From Purshia tridentata (lineage: Eukaryota; Streptophyta; Magnoliopsida; Rosales; Rosaceae), in contig QANT01008836.1 of the NCBI GenBank assembly GCA_003254885.1, positions 1 to 64,000 on the forward strand: 64,000 nt of DNA. The letters run 5' to 3'. The translations under genes and the position numbers were made by a program. This document shows positions 34,567 to 47,451 of this stretch, one piece after another; within the stretch, counting starts at the first letter, position 1; every line of letters starts with the position of its first letter. The notes beneath the pieces were generated by a model, which saw nothing but the letters and a program-made list of their open reading frames with translations, was not told where the DNA came from and ran no database searches.

Positions 34567-37500
34567 ATGTCGGTCAGTACTCTCTCTCTCTCTCATTAAT
34601 AGATTTTTTGAATTATGTGTTTTTATACTTTAAATTGATTAAATTTATGTGTTTCAAGTGTTTATTTGGATGAGTTATGAGTAAGAGTGCTTTTTGGGTA
34701 GTTTTTGGGGGTGATTGCTTAATGAATAAGTTTGCTAATTTACTCTCTGTGTATAGGGACAGCCTTATTAGATCTGTTTTGAGCTTTGAGTAAGAAGAAG
34801 ATTTTTTATGAATGGTTGAATTGAATTGATATCTATAGTAAAGAATTGCATGTATATTACTGGATTTGTGTGGATGTGCTACTTGTGTGACTGTTTCGTA
34901 GTTGTCTCTTACATTTTTGTTCCTCAATGCAAATGATCTACTTGTTTTCAAGGGGAAACAAAAATTGACTGAATGACACAAATCAATTTTTGACCAAAAT
35001 TTTCTGTTTGGATACTCTTGTTTTCTACATTATCCCTACTTCACTTTTGGAAAAGCGGTTCAGGATTCTTGATATGTTTATGTTTCAGTTGCAGTCTTGT
35101 AAATTTAGTTCCTTCCTACAGCTTGAGAAATATGTCATAGATCTGATGCTTATAATGAAATCAGAGCAAACCCAAAACTAAAATCACTTTATTTTTCTCT
35201 TAAAGATTCTTGATTTACTTGCGAAAGAAAAGGGGAAGTATTAAGTGCTTTAGGAGTTCAATTTTTGATTTCTCTGTATTTACTTTGAACAACCTTTAAC
35301 AGCCTTTTGAGTTATCATTTGTTTCGAGTTGATTTTTTTTAAGTGATAAAGTAAATGAGGGAATCAGTAGGAGATCATAGAATGTGATGTCCCAGATTAC
35401 AAAACATCAAGCTTTTTAATAATTTGTATAGAGGATGTACTTGGGGATGAGAAGCTCAAGTTACTTTGGTGAAGCAGTGACTTGCAATCTAGGATGCCTG
35501 GAAATGGAACTCTGCAGGTTAAGGTTTTCCTTGAAAAGACACCGCCCATTTTAAAGTTGTATATGGGTTCTTTTCTTGGAAAAAGGTTGTGATCAACTCA
35601 TAAATGTAATTTGGTGAGCAGAAAAATAAAAATAATGCCTGGTTGTGGTTAGCCTCGAATACAAATTGTTTTCTGAACACTATTAATAAAATTCATTGGT
35701 TAATTATGTTATGTTAATATTTTTTGGGGGAACAAATTGATTTATAAATTTTCTGTGAACATGCCTAGCAAGTAGCAAGTGTTGGTTGAATCCTAGTTAA
35801 GTAGGTATGAAATAGGTGTCTCTAGTATTCTTTTTCTTTGTGTGTTTGGAGCATGGTTATCCAATTTATTTGTCTATATTTATTTATTTATATTCATCGT
35901 TTAAGCTACTGTAGATTCTCCAAAGGATATTTAATCACATGTTTTGATATCTCTCCCAAATCAATGCATATTCTATTTAATCATGTTTTTTATGGTCAAA
36001 CTCATGTCATTCTCTTGCAGATAAAAACAATTAAAGTCAGCAATCTTTCCTTGGGTGCAAGTGAGAGAGACATAAAGGAGTTCTTTTCTTTTTCTGGTGA
36101 TATTGCATATGTCGAAATGAAGAGGTTTGACGTTTTGTTTAGTTTGATGGATTTCTCATTTTTCATTGTTTGTATATAAATAATAAATCAAGCTTACCAT
36201 ATGCTCATGTAGTGATACTGAGCGGTCTCAAATTGCATATGTTACCTTCAAGGATGCACAAGGAGCAGAGACTGCAGTTCTCCTTTCGGTAATTCAACTT
36301 CTGGGATCATAGTATATTACTTTATCACTTCATCCTTCTCTTTTCTTACCCCCATGATCTTTTGCTCTGCATTCCTCGGCAGTTATATTAATAGTTTTTC
36401 CTGAGAGGTCAAACCAATAGAAGATCAATACAGGCCTTAAAATCTGTTTCAATGGTTTAATACTGTTTGTGATTTCACTTTATGCCCTAGGTGTTTTAGT
36501 TATTATTTCTTGCAAATAATATAGGCATTTAAGAAACAAAATGCATTTGAGATTGATGCAGCCAGTATGAGGTTGGTGAGACTAATGAATAGAAAAATTG
36601 TACAAGATGGATTATTCGCATTGGAAAAGCTGGATATGGCTTGCTTTTCAGATGAGGTAGGATTTGTGGATGATGTCATTACATACAAGAACAACACATT
36701 AAGTGAAAAGAACAACACATTAAGCTGTCATAGCAACCTTCTTGTCTAACTTCTATGACTTAGAGGTTCTATAAGAAGGATATTGTGGGCTGAGGTGGTG
36801 AGTGCCAACAAGATGGAAAACGGTCTGCAAGGGGGGGGGGGGGNGGGGATTTGGCATTGTTGAGCTAACAGGTCAAGAAAGGTGTCATGTGTTTATCTTT
36901 AAGTAGTTGGTTCTTTAGGTTTTGCTGCTCTGTAGGTACTCATAGTTTATGAGGTCAAAATTTAATTTTTCCTGTACAATTAGTTATAGTAATTTGTCAT
37001 GTTGGAGTTGAGGACACACTGGGCCATAGAACTTCTTAGGGTTGGATGTTTCTCTTTCCCTTTCTCTATGTTGGAGGTTGAAATTCCGTAACTGCTGGTG
37101 TTTTTCAAAATAGGAGGTGCATTAGTATGTCTGTTACAGTTCCATGGGTAATATATTTGTAAGGAAGCTTTAAAGAGGAGGGTATACGGACTATTAGTTG
37201 GAAGTCTGTCTTATAAATGTTTAATATCTCTTTGCTTCGGTTTGAGTTCATCATCGAGTTTCTACTGAAGCTTTGGTTTCACTTAGCAATAGAATTTGTA
37301 TGACTTTAATTGGTTATCTAACTTCTTTATGCAAATAAGCAATAACTTAAAACTGTTTGCCATATCAGGGAGCTACAATAGTGGATATGTCTGTCATTAT
37401 CACTCTGGCTCCGGATTACCAGTTGCCACCTGCTGCTACAGAACCTCCTGTAAGAGTCTTGCTCAGAGCTTCTGCATCATATTTCACCTCTACAATTTCA

Positions 37501-38094
37501 ATGACCTGTCTTTTGCTTCATTCTATGCAGGTAACAGACAATAAAACTCCTGGTGGTGCTGAATCTGCATTGCGGAAGGCAGAGGATGTGGTTACTGGCA
37601 TGCTTGCTAAGGGATTTATTTTAGGCAAAGATGCAGTGAACAAGGCAAAGAACTTTGATGAGAAACACCAGTTGACCTCAACAGCTACAGAAAAAGTTGC
37701 TTCCTTGGACAAGAAGATTGGGCTCAGTGAGAAAATAAGTGCTGGTACTTCTGTGGTGAGTGACAAAGTTCGCGAAGTGGATCAGAAATTTCAGGTCTCA
37801 GAAAAAACCAAATCAGCTTTTGCAGCTGCTGAGCAGACAGTCAGTAATGCTGGATCTGCCATAATGAAGAACCGGTATGTGTTTACTAGCGCTTCATGGG
37901 TTACAGGTGCTTTTAATAAGGTTGCAAAGGCAGCTGGGGAGGTTGGTCAGAAAACAAAAGAGAAAGTGGGAATGGCTGAAGAGGAGCACCACAGAAAAAT
38001 AGAGGATGACTATGCTGAAGTTCTCTCCGACTCTCCAAGAGCATCTGCACACGAGACCTCCAAGCCAGAACCTGTTAAAGGTTTGATCCTCTAA
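34567..38094 (+). CDS. RRM protein, BPA1-like (binding partner of ACD11 family)
   Basis: Five exons: 34567-34572 (ATG TCG only), 36021-36124, 36213-36288, 37369-37449, 37531-38094; 276 aa with consistent phase. The N-terminal third is one RRM: RNP2-like IKVSNL, RNP1-like QIAYVTFK, and the strand ATIVDMSVIITLAPDYQLPP. The remainder is an Ala/Lys-rich helical region (KAEDVVTGMLAKGFILGKDA, then repeated VSEK/LDKK segments), ending VKGLIL. This layout matches Arabidopsis BPA1 and BPA1-like proteins, which bind the lipid-transfer cell-death regulator ACD11. The tiny first exon is typical of the group. Exon 5 has a possible donor near its end (AAAG|GTTTGA), but reading on to the stop is simplest. 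Part of this gene is duplicated downstream of SCO1. Confidence 0.87.
36525..36656 (+). other. Exon-like open block in intron 3 of the BPA1-like gene
   Basis: An AG acceptor (AATAATATAG) precedes 36525 and a GT donor (GATGAG|GTAGGA) follows 36656. The 132 bases between are exactly 44 open codons, beginning AFKKQNAFEIDAASMRLVRL and ending LDMACFSDE. Exon 3 ends and exon 4 starts in phase 0, so inclusion would keep the frame. I do not recognise the peptide. It would fall inside the RRM, which argues against routine inclusion. Confidence 0.35.
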
Positions 38095-39419
38095 TTTTCA
38101 TATTTTGTAAATACTTTAAAACTTTTGGATGCTGTTCTCTTTTGTTTCTTGCGTTATTCTTCTGGCATGAAAGTGGTGAATGTAGGACAGATTCCTCCAA
38201 TTTGTTTAACATGTGCAATTAATGTCTTTACCCTTCTTGCACGAGAATGTCAGTAAACCAAACTTCTGTGAGGTTTATTGATTTGCTTTTTCTGTTTCCA
38301 TTGGGTTATTTATCAGTGTTGTTCCCAGATCATCTGGTGAACAGATATGAACTTTAATGGGCACAAAATTATTATTGTATTTGTTCCTTCACCCAATGTG
38401 CAAATTTATTATTCATGTATTTGTCCCTACACTCAATGTGTGTTTCTGAGCTCCCATCCGAGGTGCTTTTATGTGCTTTCTTCTCAATAGTAATGCTCAC
38501 CTAAGGGGCTTAAAATGAGGGACTACACATTCAAGGGTTGGATTTAGTTTAATGAACTCATGATTTCACAATCGTCTTAAATCCAACAGTTAAATGTGTT
38601 GTCTCTCACTTGTTTCTCATTTTAAGTCCCTTAGGTGGCATTTTTGTCTTCTAAATGTTGAAGGATTGTTTTAGATGTTCTTGGAGTGCAACCATGGGAA
38701 ATAATTTCCTACTCCACGGTGATCACCAACAAGGGGGGAAAATGAAACCCTCCAAGCAACTTGAGCTTGCATTTCCCTTCGCATTTAAGACCAGATTGCC
38801 TCCAGAAACATTTAAAAATACTAATTATGTCCAATTATTTCTCATGGAAAAGCATCAACACATTTTAAGACTAGGTATAATTATAAAATTGAACAATTTT
38901 TATTTCATATTCCTGTACAAACCAAACATGGTAAATGAAATAAAAATGGATAGGAATTGGTTTTTATCAAAAGCAATGCATAGCTCGCATTTAGGCCTTA
39001 ATAAAACCAGGGTGTACTTAGAACCAAGGACACATGATCTATGTGAAATATGATCAATTATACCGATCAATAAATGTAGAAATAACAACGAAAAACTGGT
39101 GTACTGTAAATTTTTGAGGCAGTCAGTCAAAAGTGGATGTTTACGTTGGTGGTGATGATTCTGATGACACAACAAGAAAACAAGTCTTGAACTAATAAAA
39201 ATTGGAGTTGATATTTGAATTCTAAAAATGACTACTTGCACTCTTGTGTGAGAGCAACTAGTTTTTGAATGCATTTACATTTTTCTAGAAAAAAAAATTG
39301 ACATATAATTGAAGTATAGGCCGTATAGTTAGCAAGGACCAATACAGAAAAACACCAAAAATACAAAGGGTACAAAAGTAAATAGTACATAAAACAAGAG
39401 ATACACAAAGACCCAGTTA

Positions 39420-39880
39420 AAAGTAAATGGAAGGCAAACCCTACCGTGGGTGAAGGTGAAGTTTATGGAATCGAAGGTTACGGAAATGAAGGTTACAAAC
39501 CCACCATCCACAGGCAGCCGAAGCCTATGTGAGATAGCACATAAATTCACCTCCAGAACTGTGAAAACCTGCACCGATTCCATGGATGTTTTGTGAAGAA
39601 CCCAAGAGTTCTTTCCATACCACAGAAGCCATGCAAGGTAGGATACAAAAGCGTACCACCTGGACCTGAGAAACTCGATGTAAAAGCATATCAAACAAAT
39701 CCATAAAGGAACGCATGCATAATATCCTCATCCTCTCCATCACACCGTTGACATTCGGTACCAGCAAGACCCACAGAACACGCATTGCTCGCCACACAAA
39801 ATGACCTCTAACGGCAGGTTTAATTGCCTGAGATGCTTGCCAATAACCCGAATAAACCGTAAACCTTCTCGACTTATCAT
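39420..39880 (-). mobile_element. Probable degenerate LINE ORF2 fragment
   Basis: Minus-strand frames carry pieces reminiscent of the zf-RVT to pre-RNase H part of plant LINE ORF2: EDEDIMHAFLYGF (like the Cys/His region before the C-terminus) and LAWLLWYGKNSWVLHKTSM (like the conserved WxxWxxRN segment). The pieces lie in different frames with stops between them. No 3' tail or border could be set. The assignment rests on remembered motif shape only. Confidence 0.4.
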
Positions 39881-40608
39881 AATGTCACACCAACCAAGCG
39901 CTCAGTAGTTCTAACCAAGCACTCGGTATTTTTGCCGAGGGCTCGACACATACATATGCATACTGTATATGTATGTAGATACATCTTAAAAACTGTATAT
40001 GCAAGTTCACAATACTTTAAAAAGTGTATATGTTACTCTAAAATTAATTCTAAATGTTAAAAAGAACTATAGTGCATGTGCAGGTGAATTTAGCTTTTTT
40101 GCTTCTAAATAAGGTGTTATTGGTAACTTTTATCAAATTTAATTTACTTATGTAAATCTAACAATTTATTATTTATACATATGTTAATTTATGTAAATGC
40201 CATAAATCGTTAAATTTATATAAAGTGATTAGATTTGATAAACACACTAAAAACATTTTGTATAAAGGCAAAAAGAATCTTCTGCCATTTATTATTATTG
40301 TCAGCTCACTGACAAATATTTGACTTAATTTTTTTAGGTAGATTTTCACTTAAAAATCTTTTAAAAAATGAACTGAATTTGAGAGTGATTTACTAGAAAA
40401 ATAATTCAACAGCTTAACACTGAATTTAAGGGTCCAGATTAGAATGACCCAAAAAAAAGAGAAGTATAAAACCAACAAGACAAAGCTCCCGAACTGAACT
40501 CACAACTAACTCAGAAGCAGTCAGCACCACTTGGTTTCTCGTTATCTCCAATACTCCACGCCACCACATATCGATATACACAAGCCTGTCTCTTGCTTGC
40601 TCTACTCT

Positions 40609-40611
40609 CTC

Positions 40612-40644
<33 letters not shown>

Positions 40645-40645
40645 G
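40609..40645. repeat. (CT)n(CA)n tract in the SCO1 leader
   Basis: CT repeats followed by CA repeats, ending 18 bases before the SCO1 start codon, in what is probably the 5' UTR. Confidence 0.8.
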
Positions 40646-40663
40646 AGATAAGAAAAAGAAAAA

Positions 40664-43600
40664 ATGGTGGGTACAGAGTCAGTGAGAGTGTACAGTTGTT
40701 TCAGCTTCAATGGGTCTCAGAGACGGCCTACCAGCTCTCTCTCTCCTGCTCGCTTTCTGGGTCTTCGTCCTCTACCATCCTCTTCTTCTTTCACTTCCTC
40801 TTCGCTTTCCCACTTCTTTGGGAATGTGCGTCTCAGCTCAAACTCCTCAAAGCTCTCTAATTTACGCCAACAGAGCCGAAGAAACCTCTCTGTTTTCGCT
40901 ATGGCTGCTGATGGTTATTTTCTCTAACTGTTCTATGTCTTGCTATAGTTTAACCGCTACTTTCTTGTTGAATTTTGTTCTTTCAAGTGTTTCCTGGGTA
41001 CCCATTTGCCCAGGTTGTTAAATTTGGTTATTTTGTGAGTTTGGTTGGCAATTAGTCTCTTGCAGATATAGAGTATGAAATATATTCAATTTAGTTTGGT
41101 TCTTATTTGAAGTGAATGAAATTGAAGGTTTGTAACGCAAAGAATGATACTTTAAATTATAATAATTTAACCCTATTTTTTTTGTTTAGGTCTTTGGTAT
41201 TCTAATATGAGTTGTTGATGAGATATCGTTATGTAGCCCATAGTTAGCTACTTCACCAAGCATTCACTGTCAATTTGCAACGTGGGTACAAGTAGCTTAG
41301 CTTACTGTATTCCTAATATATTTAAACTTGTAAATTGGTTTATGTTTATTGGAAGGAAGGTAATTGAATGTCCAATGGATATGGGATTGGCTTCCATTTG
41401 TTGTCTATACTCTATAGTATAACGATAGGAATGCAATATTCTCAACTATTTTAAGACTCAGACTCCACATGGTCTTTAGCTCTTTTGATGCTAGATGGGA
41501 ACACAATAGTAATGCTGTTCTGACTTTACAAGGACATGTTATAACTGAATGGTGTGCCTAAATAATATATATTTTAGGAGTTTCATTGACTGACTTTATA
41601 ATTTTACCTGGAAACTCTTTGTACTTTTGTGTTTTTCAGTTTACTATTAATCTTTGTACAAATATCAGCTAACATAGCAGAGTTGAATTCATTTTATTTA
41701 ATTTTTCCTTATGCCAGATGGAAAGCGTGCAGTGCCATTAGAGGATTATCGCAATATTGGAATTATGGCTCACATAGATGCCGGGAAGACTACTACAACG
41801 GAACGAATTTTGTATTATACCGGAAGAAACTATAAAATTGGGGAGGTACATGAAGGAACAGCAACTATGGACTGGATGGAGCAGGAACAAGAAAGAGGCA
41901 TTACCATAACTTCTGCTGCAACTACAACATTTTGGGACAAACACAGGATTAACATTATTGATACTCCAGGCCATGTCGACTTCACCCTTGAAGTGGAGCG
42001 GGCTCTTAGGGTACTGGATGGCGCTATCTGTTTGTTCGACAGTGTTGCTGGTGTGGAACCTCAATCTGAAACTGTGTGGAGACAAGCTGATAAATATGGG
42101 GTGCCCAGGATTTGCTTTGTCAATAAAATGGATCGTCTTGGAGCAAACTTTTTCCGAACAAGAGACATGATAGTGACAAATTTGGGTGCCAAACCACTTG
42201 TAATTCAAATTCCAGTTGGTGCAGAAGATAATTTTAAAGGAGTTATTGACCTCGTGAGGATGAAAGCTATACTTTGGACTGGAGAAGAGTTGGGTGCAAA
42301 ATTTGTGTACGAGGATATTCCATCTGATCTTCAGGAGCTGGCTAAAGAATACAGAGCGGAGATGATAGAAAACATAGTTGAGTTAGATGATGAAGCTATG
42401 GAGGGCTATCTAGAAGGAGTTGAACCTGATGAGGACACCATTAAGAAATTAATTAGGAAGGGAACCATCTCAAATAGTTTTGTGCCAGTATTATGTGGCT
42501 CAGCTTTTAAAAATAAGGGTGTTCAACCATTGCTTGATGCTGTCGTGGATTATTTACCTTCACCACTTGACGTGCCACCAATGAAGGGGACTGATGCAGA
42601 TGACCCAGAAGTCATAGTTGAAAGGGCTGCAAGTGATGATGAACCATTTGCTGGGCTAGCATTCAAGATCATGAGCGATCCATTTGTGGGATCCCTTACA
42701 TTTGTGAGAATCTATGCAGGAAAGCTAACTGCTGGGTCATATGTACTGAATGCAAACAAGGGGAAAAAGGAAAGGATTGGTAGACTTCTAGAAATGCATG
42801 CAAATAGTAGGGAAGATGTTAAGGTAGCTTTAGCTGGTGATATTGTTGCGCTTGCAGGTCTAAAAGATACTGTTACAGGTGAAACATTGAGTGACCCTGA
42901 GCATCCTATTGTGCTTGAACGAATGGACTTCCCTGATCCTGTAATTAAGGTGGCAATTGAACCCAAAACTAAAGCTGATGTTGATAAGATGGGAGCTGGT
43001 TTGGTTAAGCTTGCTCAGGAAGACCCTTCTTTCCACTTCTCACGAGATGAAGAGATCAATCAGACAGTGATTGAAGGAATGGGAGAATTGCATCTTGAGA
43101 TTATTGTTGATCGGCTCAAGAGGGAATTCAAGGTCTAAATCTGCTACTTTATGTTTCTAATTGTCATTTTTATTCCTGATGCCTTACCTTCCAGCATAAA
43201 AGATGTTAGAAAATGTCATTTTTATTTTGGGCTTTATACCTCTCATGTTGTCATCTTCTGAATTATTACTCCCACCAATGCTCATGCTTTAATCTTATAT
43301 ATAGTATGTATGTATGTATGTATGTCCATAAAAAGTTATTTTGCACCTACATACAAAGAGTGGAAGTGATTCTCTCCTGCTAGATCATCTAAAATATTAT
43401 ATTATCTAATTGGAAATTAGGGTCATTGATAAGGTGAAATCGTGTATGAATATGTAGTGCCGTTTTCCTGGTCAACTATGTTTAAGTTACTCTTGACTGG
43501 ATAATTATTATGACTGAATCATCAAAGAGTAATTTTTTCTGTTAAACTTTTCTCCTCTGTTTCAATACTGATTGATAGTTTTATTATCATCATTTCTAGA

Positions 43601-44711
43601 TTTCACTTGAAATTTGTAAATTGTAGTTTCCTGAAAATTTTCAAAGAATCAAATGCTTGGATGTATTAATGTATTGTTGATTTGAATTCTCATAACTGAG
43701 GCTGCTTGATCTATGCAGGTGGAAGCAAATGTTGGAGCACCCCAGGTAAACTACCGGGAAAGCATCTCCAAAGTCGCAGAAGTGAAGTATGTGCACAAGA
43801 AACAATCTGGCGGACAAGGTCAGTTTGCTGATATTACTGTACGGTTTGAACCCATGGAACCTGGTGGTGGATACGAGTTCAAGAGTGAAATCAAGGGAGG
43901 TGCAGTGCCAAGAGAATACATTCCTGGGGTGATGAAAGGGTTGGAGGAGTGTATGAGTAACGGGGTGCTTGCAGGATTTCCCGTTGTCGATGTCCGTGCT
44001 GTACTAGTAGATGGTTCTTACCATGATGTCGACTCAAGTGTCTTGGCATTCCAATTGGCAGCCAGAGGAGCTTTCCGGGAGGGGATAAAAAAAGCTAGCC
44101 CAAAAATGCTTGAGCCAATAATGAAAGTTGAAGTTGTTACACCCGAAGAACATCTAGGAGATGTGATTGGTGATCTTAACTCGAGGAGAGGTCAAATCAA
44201 CAGCTTTAGTGACAAACCTGGTGGTCTCAAGGTATGTCCATAGAACCATGATAAAATTGATAGCTATAATGGCCGCTAATAGGCTTATATGCAGTTGCCT
44301 TTGAATGGTAACAGACCTTATGTTTCAGTTTGTAATTGCACATACATAGGCATATAATGCCTTAAATGCCGACTTCCCTGAACAACTGCAGTACTAATAT
44401 CCTAAGCCTTCTTTTGGATTACTGAATCATGCTGAAAACCTGTTAATAACAATAGATAAAACTTGGTTCGATCCCTGTTCCATTGTTTCTGCTTTTTGGT
44501 TTTTGTCATCATACTGATGGGGTTTTGTTGGGATTTAATGTAGGTGGTTGATTCACTGGTTCCTCTTGCAGAGATGTTCCAATATGTTAGTACACTTCGG
44601 GGCATGACAAAAGGTCGTGCATCCTACACCATGCAATTAGCCAGGTTTGATGTTGTTCCTCAGCACATCCAGAACCAGCTTGCTGCCAAGGAGGAAGAAG
44701 TTGCTGCTTGA
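40664..44711 (+). CDS. SCO1: Chloroplast elongation factor G
   Basis: Four exons: 40664-40913, 41718-43132, 43719-44231, 44544-44711; 781 aa. Exon 1 encodes a Ser/Arg-rich plastid transit peptide (about 80 aa, few acidic residues). The mature part starts near [20 protein letters not shown]. GTPase motifs: P-loop [15 protein letters not shown], switch [14 protein letters not shown], and the G5-like CGSAFKNKG. Domains II-V follow, with [29 protein letters not shown] and [18 protein letters not shown] moves tRNA and mRNA through the plastid ribosome using GTP. The sequence is close to Arabidopsis SCO1 (snowy cotyledon 1), including the ending in Glu-Val-Ala-Ala. No key residue is missing. The BPA1-like partial copy begins about 60 bp after the stop. 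Confidence 0.97.
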
Positions 44712-44769
44712 TTTTATTTCTCTCTACAATGATTGATGAGGGAGCATCATAATGTATGATAAAGAGAAT

Positions 44770-46654
44770 GATAAAGTAAATGCAGGAATCATTGGGAAGA
44801 TCATAGAATGTGATGTCCCAGTTTACAAAACATCAAGCCTTTTAATAATTTGTATAGAGGATGTACAAGGGGATGAGAAGTTCAAGTTACTTTGGTGAAG
44901 CAGTGACTTGCTATCTAGGAAGCTTGGAAATGGAACTATGCAGGTTAAGGTTTTCCTTGAAAAGACACCGCCCATTTATAAATTATATATGGGTTCTTTT
45001 TGTGGAAAAAGGTTGTGATCAACTCATAAATGTAATTTGGTGAGCTGAAAAATATTGGTAGCTGACTTGTGGAGCAAGGTTGTCTATTGGTTTTGTTTTT
45101 TATTTTTGTGCTTTGGAGCATGGTTATCCATTTTATTTGTCTATGTTTTTTGTAGTTTAAGCTACTTGTGGAGAATGTAGAATTTCCAAATGATATTCGA
45201 TTAAATTGTGACCTGGTATGGAGTATCATATATTCTGATCTCTAGTACTTCTGTCAAAAGTTTGAGTTGTGGTATTATTTTCTTAGTTTGATCTCTCCAA
45301 TTCGGTGCGTATAACATGTGTCTGATAATCATATTTTATGTGGTCAAACTCATGTCATTCTCTTGAAGATAAAACCCATCAAGGTCAGCAATCTTCCTTG
45401 GGTGCAAGTGAGAGAGACATAAAGCAGTTCTTTTCTTTTTCTGGTTATATTGCATATTTGTATATATTGAAATAAAGAGGCTTAATGTTTTATTTAGTTT
45501 GATGGATTTCTCATTTTCATTGTTCGAATATATATCAAGCTTTTCACATGCTCATGTGGTGATACTAAGCGGTCCCAAATTGCATATGCTACCTTCAACG
45601 ATGTACAAGGAGCAGGGACTGCAGTTCTCCTTTCGGTGATGCAACTTCTTGGATTAAAGTATAGTACTTTTTGACTTTGTGTTTTTGTTTTCTTACCCCC
45701 ATGATCTTTTTCTTTGCGAAGAGGTTAAACAATAGAAGATTAATATAGGCTCAAAACCTTATGTGCTTTAATGAGATGGTAATCATGCTGTTTGTGGTTT
45801 CACTTGATGCCCTAGGTATATAGTTATGTTTTGTTGCAAATAATATGGGTACTAGAGAAACGAAATGCATTTTCGATTGGTGTAGCCAATATTAAGTTGG
45901 TGAGACTAATGAGCAGAAATATTGTACAAGATGGATCATAAATGACTTTATATGCAAAAGCTGGATATGGCTTGCATTTTGGATGAGGTATTTTTGGATG
46001 ATCTCATCACGTTCAAGAAGCATCAATGGATGTAATTGTAAAGGACAAGAAGTTGAGCTATCCAAGAAACCTTCTTCTCTAACTTCTATGAACAACAGAG
46101 CCATTCTTGAGCTTCTACTGCACTGCTTGATTTGATTTCATGCTCTTGCTTGGCTCTGTGGCACTTCTCATACATCCCTTGATTCAACTGAGAGGTTCTA
46201 TAAGGAGGATTTGGTGGACTAAGATGGTGAGTACCAACAAGATGGAAAACAGTCTATAGGGTGATATGGGCGATTGTTGAGCTTATCAGTTGAAAAAATC
46301 ATGTGTTAATGGAGTTGGTGCTTTAGGTTCTGCCCCATTGAATATGGGTACCCCTCATAGTTTTTGAGATGGGCATTTAAGTTTTCATGTAAAATTAGTG
46401 ATAATAATTTGCCAGGTTACGGGTGCATATTTTTCTTTCCTTCCTCTTCTTTGGAGGTTGGAATTCTGTAACTGCTGGTGTTTGTCAACATAGGATAGTG
46501 CATTACTATGTCTATTGCGGTTCCATGAGTAATACATGAGTAATTTGAGCATTGAGGAGGAAGGTATACATATTGGAAGTCTGTCTAATACGTTTAATAT
46601 CTCTCTGCTTCGGTTTGAGTTCATCATTGAGTTTCTACTAAAGCTTTGGTTTCA
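44770..46654 (+). pseudogene. Partial duplicate of the BPA1-like gene
   Basis: A same-strand copy of 35345-37279: the 3' part of intron 1, exon 2 (about 45369-45472), intron 2, exon 3 (about 45565-45641) and most of intron 3. The first coding exon and exons 4-5 are absent. Long shared stretches include GATCATAGAATGTGATGTCC and GTGACTTGC(T/A)ATCTAGGA. In the exon 2 copy the acceptor CAG has become AAG and one T is missing after GTCAGCAATCTT, shifting the RRM frame. The exon-like intron 3 block contains a stop in this copy. About 105 extra bases lie near 46050-46185. It arose from genomic DNA, since introns are retained. Confidence 0.88.
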
Positions 46655-47451
46655 AACAAGAAGGATTGTACAACAGTCTCAACATCAAGGTTATCCTTGG
46701 AGTCCCTCTCTTCAAATTCTTTGTGCATTGTCCCCCAACTTAGTACAATCAACTAATTCCAATTTCTCCAAGGATGAACAAGAAAGGCCAATCTCATTAA
46801 CTTTCAAAGCCACTTTTCAGCCATCAGGTTTGGTGCTTTCTCTATGAAGTTCAGGCCCAACTCTTCAAACTCTTCTGTGATCCAAGAGTGGAACCTTCTT
46901 TTGGATTTTGTTGGGTTGTTCTTTGGTTGATCGTTTATATTTACAGTGTTGTTTGCTCTTTGGTTATGACCTTTTATTAATTTCTTGTGTTTTTAAGTGG
47001 CTCAACTAGCTGTCTCTATAACTATTAACTAGTTGGAGGTGGTTTTTTTAACTTGATTGTTGCTGCCTTATTGGCTGCTTGGGTTGTTCTATTCTTTGTT
47101 TCAGTTTTCCTATTTCTGGTGGCGGTCTATGCTGGGCTTTGCCCTTTGTAATTCTTTCTTTGGTTTAATAGATTGTTTATTTACGGAAAAGAAAAGAAAC
47201 ATTGGTACAAATAAAGCAGCACAACACTAGGATTAAAAGACTTGACAAGCCTAAGATTTCTAGATTAGCACACACTTCAAGCCAAAAGAAAAAGATTAAC
47301 AAACACTACGAAATCCAATAAACTACTACGTACTATCCATACTCAGCAACTGCATTACACAATTAATCTTTCATTTTATTTTAGACTACAAACAGAATAA
47401 CCACTTTGTCTCTGCCCACAATCGCCTGATCACCCTTGGGTCGTATCTTTT
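46655..47451. other. Spacer with a possible retroelement tail
   Basis: The sequence breaks from the BPA1-like duplicate at about 46654. Around 47090-47195 a T-rich stretch ends in TTTGGTTTAATAGATTGTTT and an A-rich run, resembling a LINE 3' tail, but there is no coding signature to support it. The remainder up to 47451 is the 3' flank of the DRP4 gene. Confidence 0.3.

Larger units (their letters stand above)
38095..40663. other. Spacer between the BPA1-like gene and SCO1
   Basis: It contains the BPA1-like 3' UTR, a probable LINE remnant on the minus strand (39420-39880), AT-rich spacer, and from about 40500 the SCO1 promoter and leader. No other gene recognised. Confidence 0.5.

Noticed and set aside
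36830-36848. Poly-G run with an undetermined base
   Set aside because: Most likely a sequencing ambiguity in a homopolymer, not a biological feature; the same applies to the N at 3556.
44455-44485. GGTTCGATCCC motif suggesting a tRNA T-arm
   Set aside because: No acceptor stem, D-arm or anticodon arm could be formed around it; it lies in a SCO1 intron.
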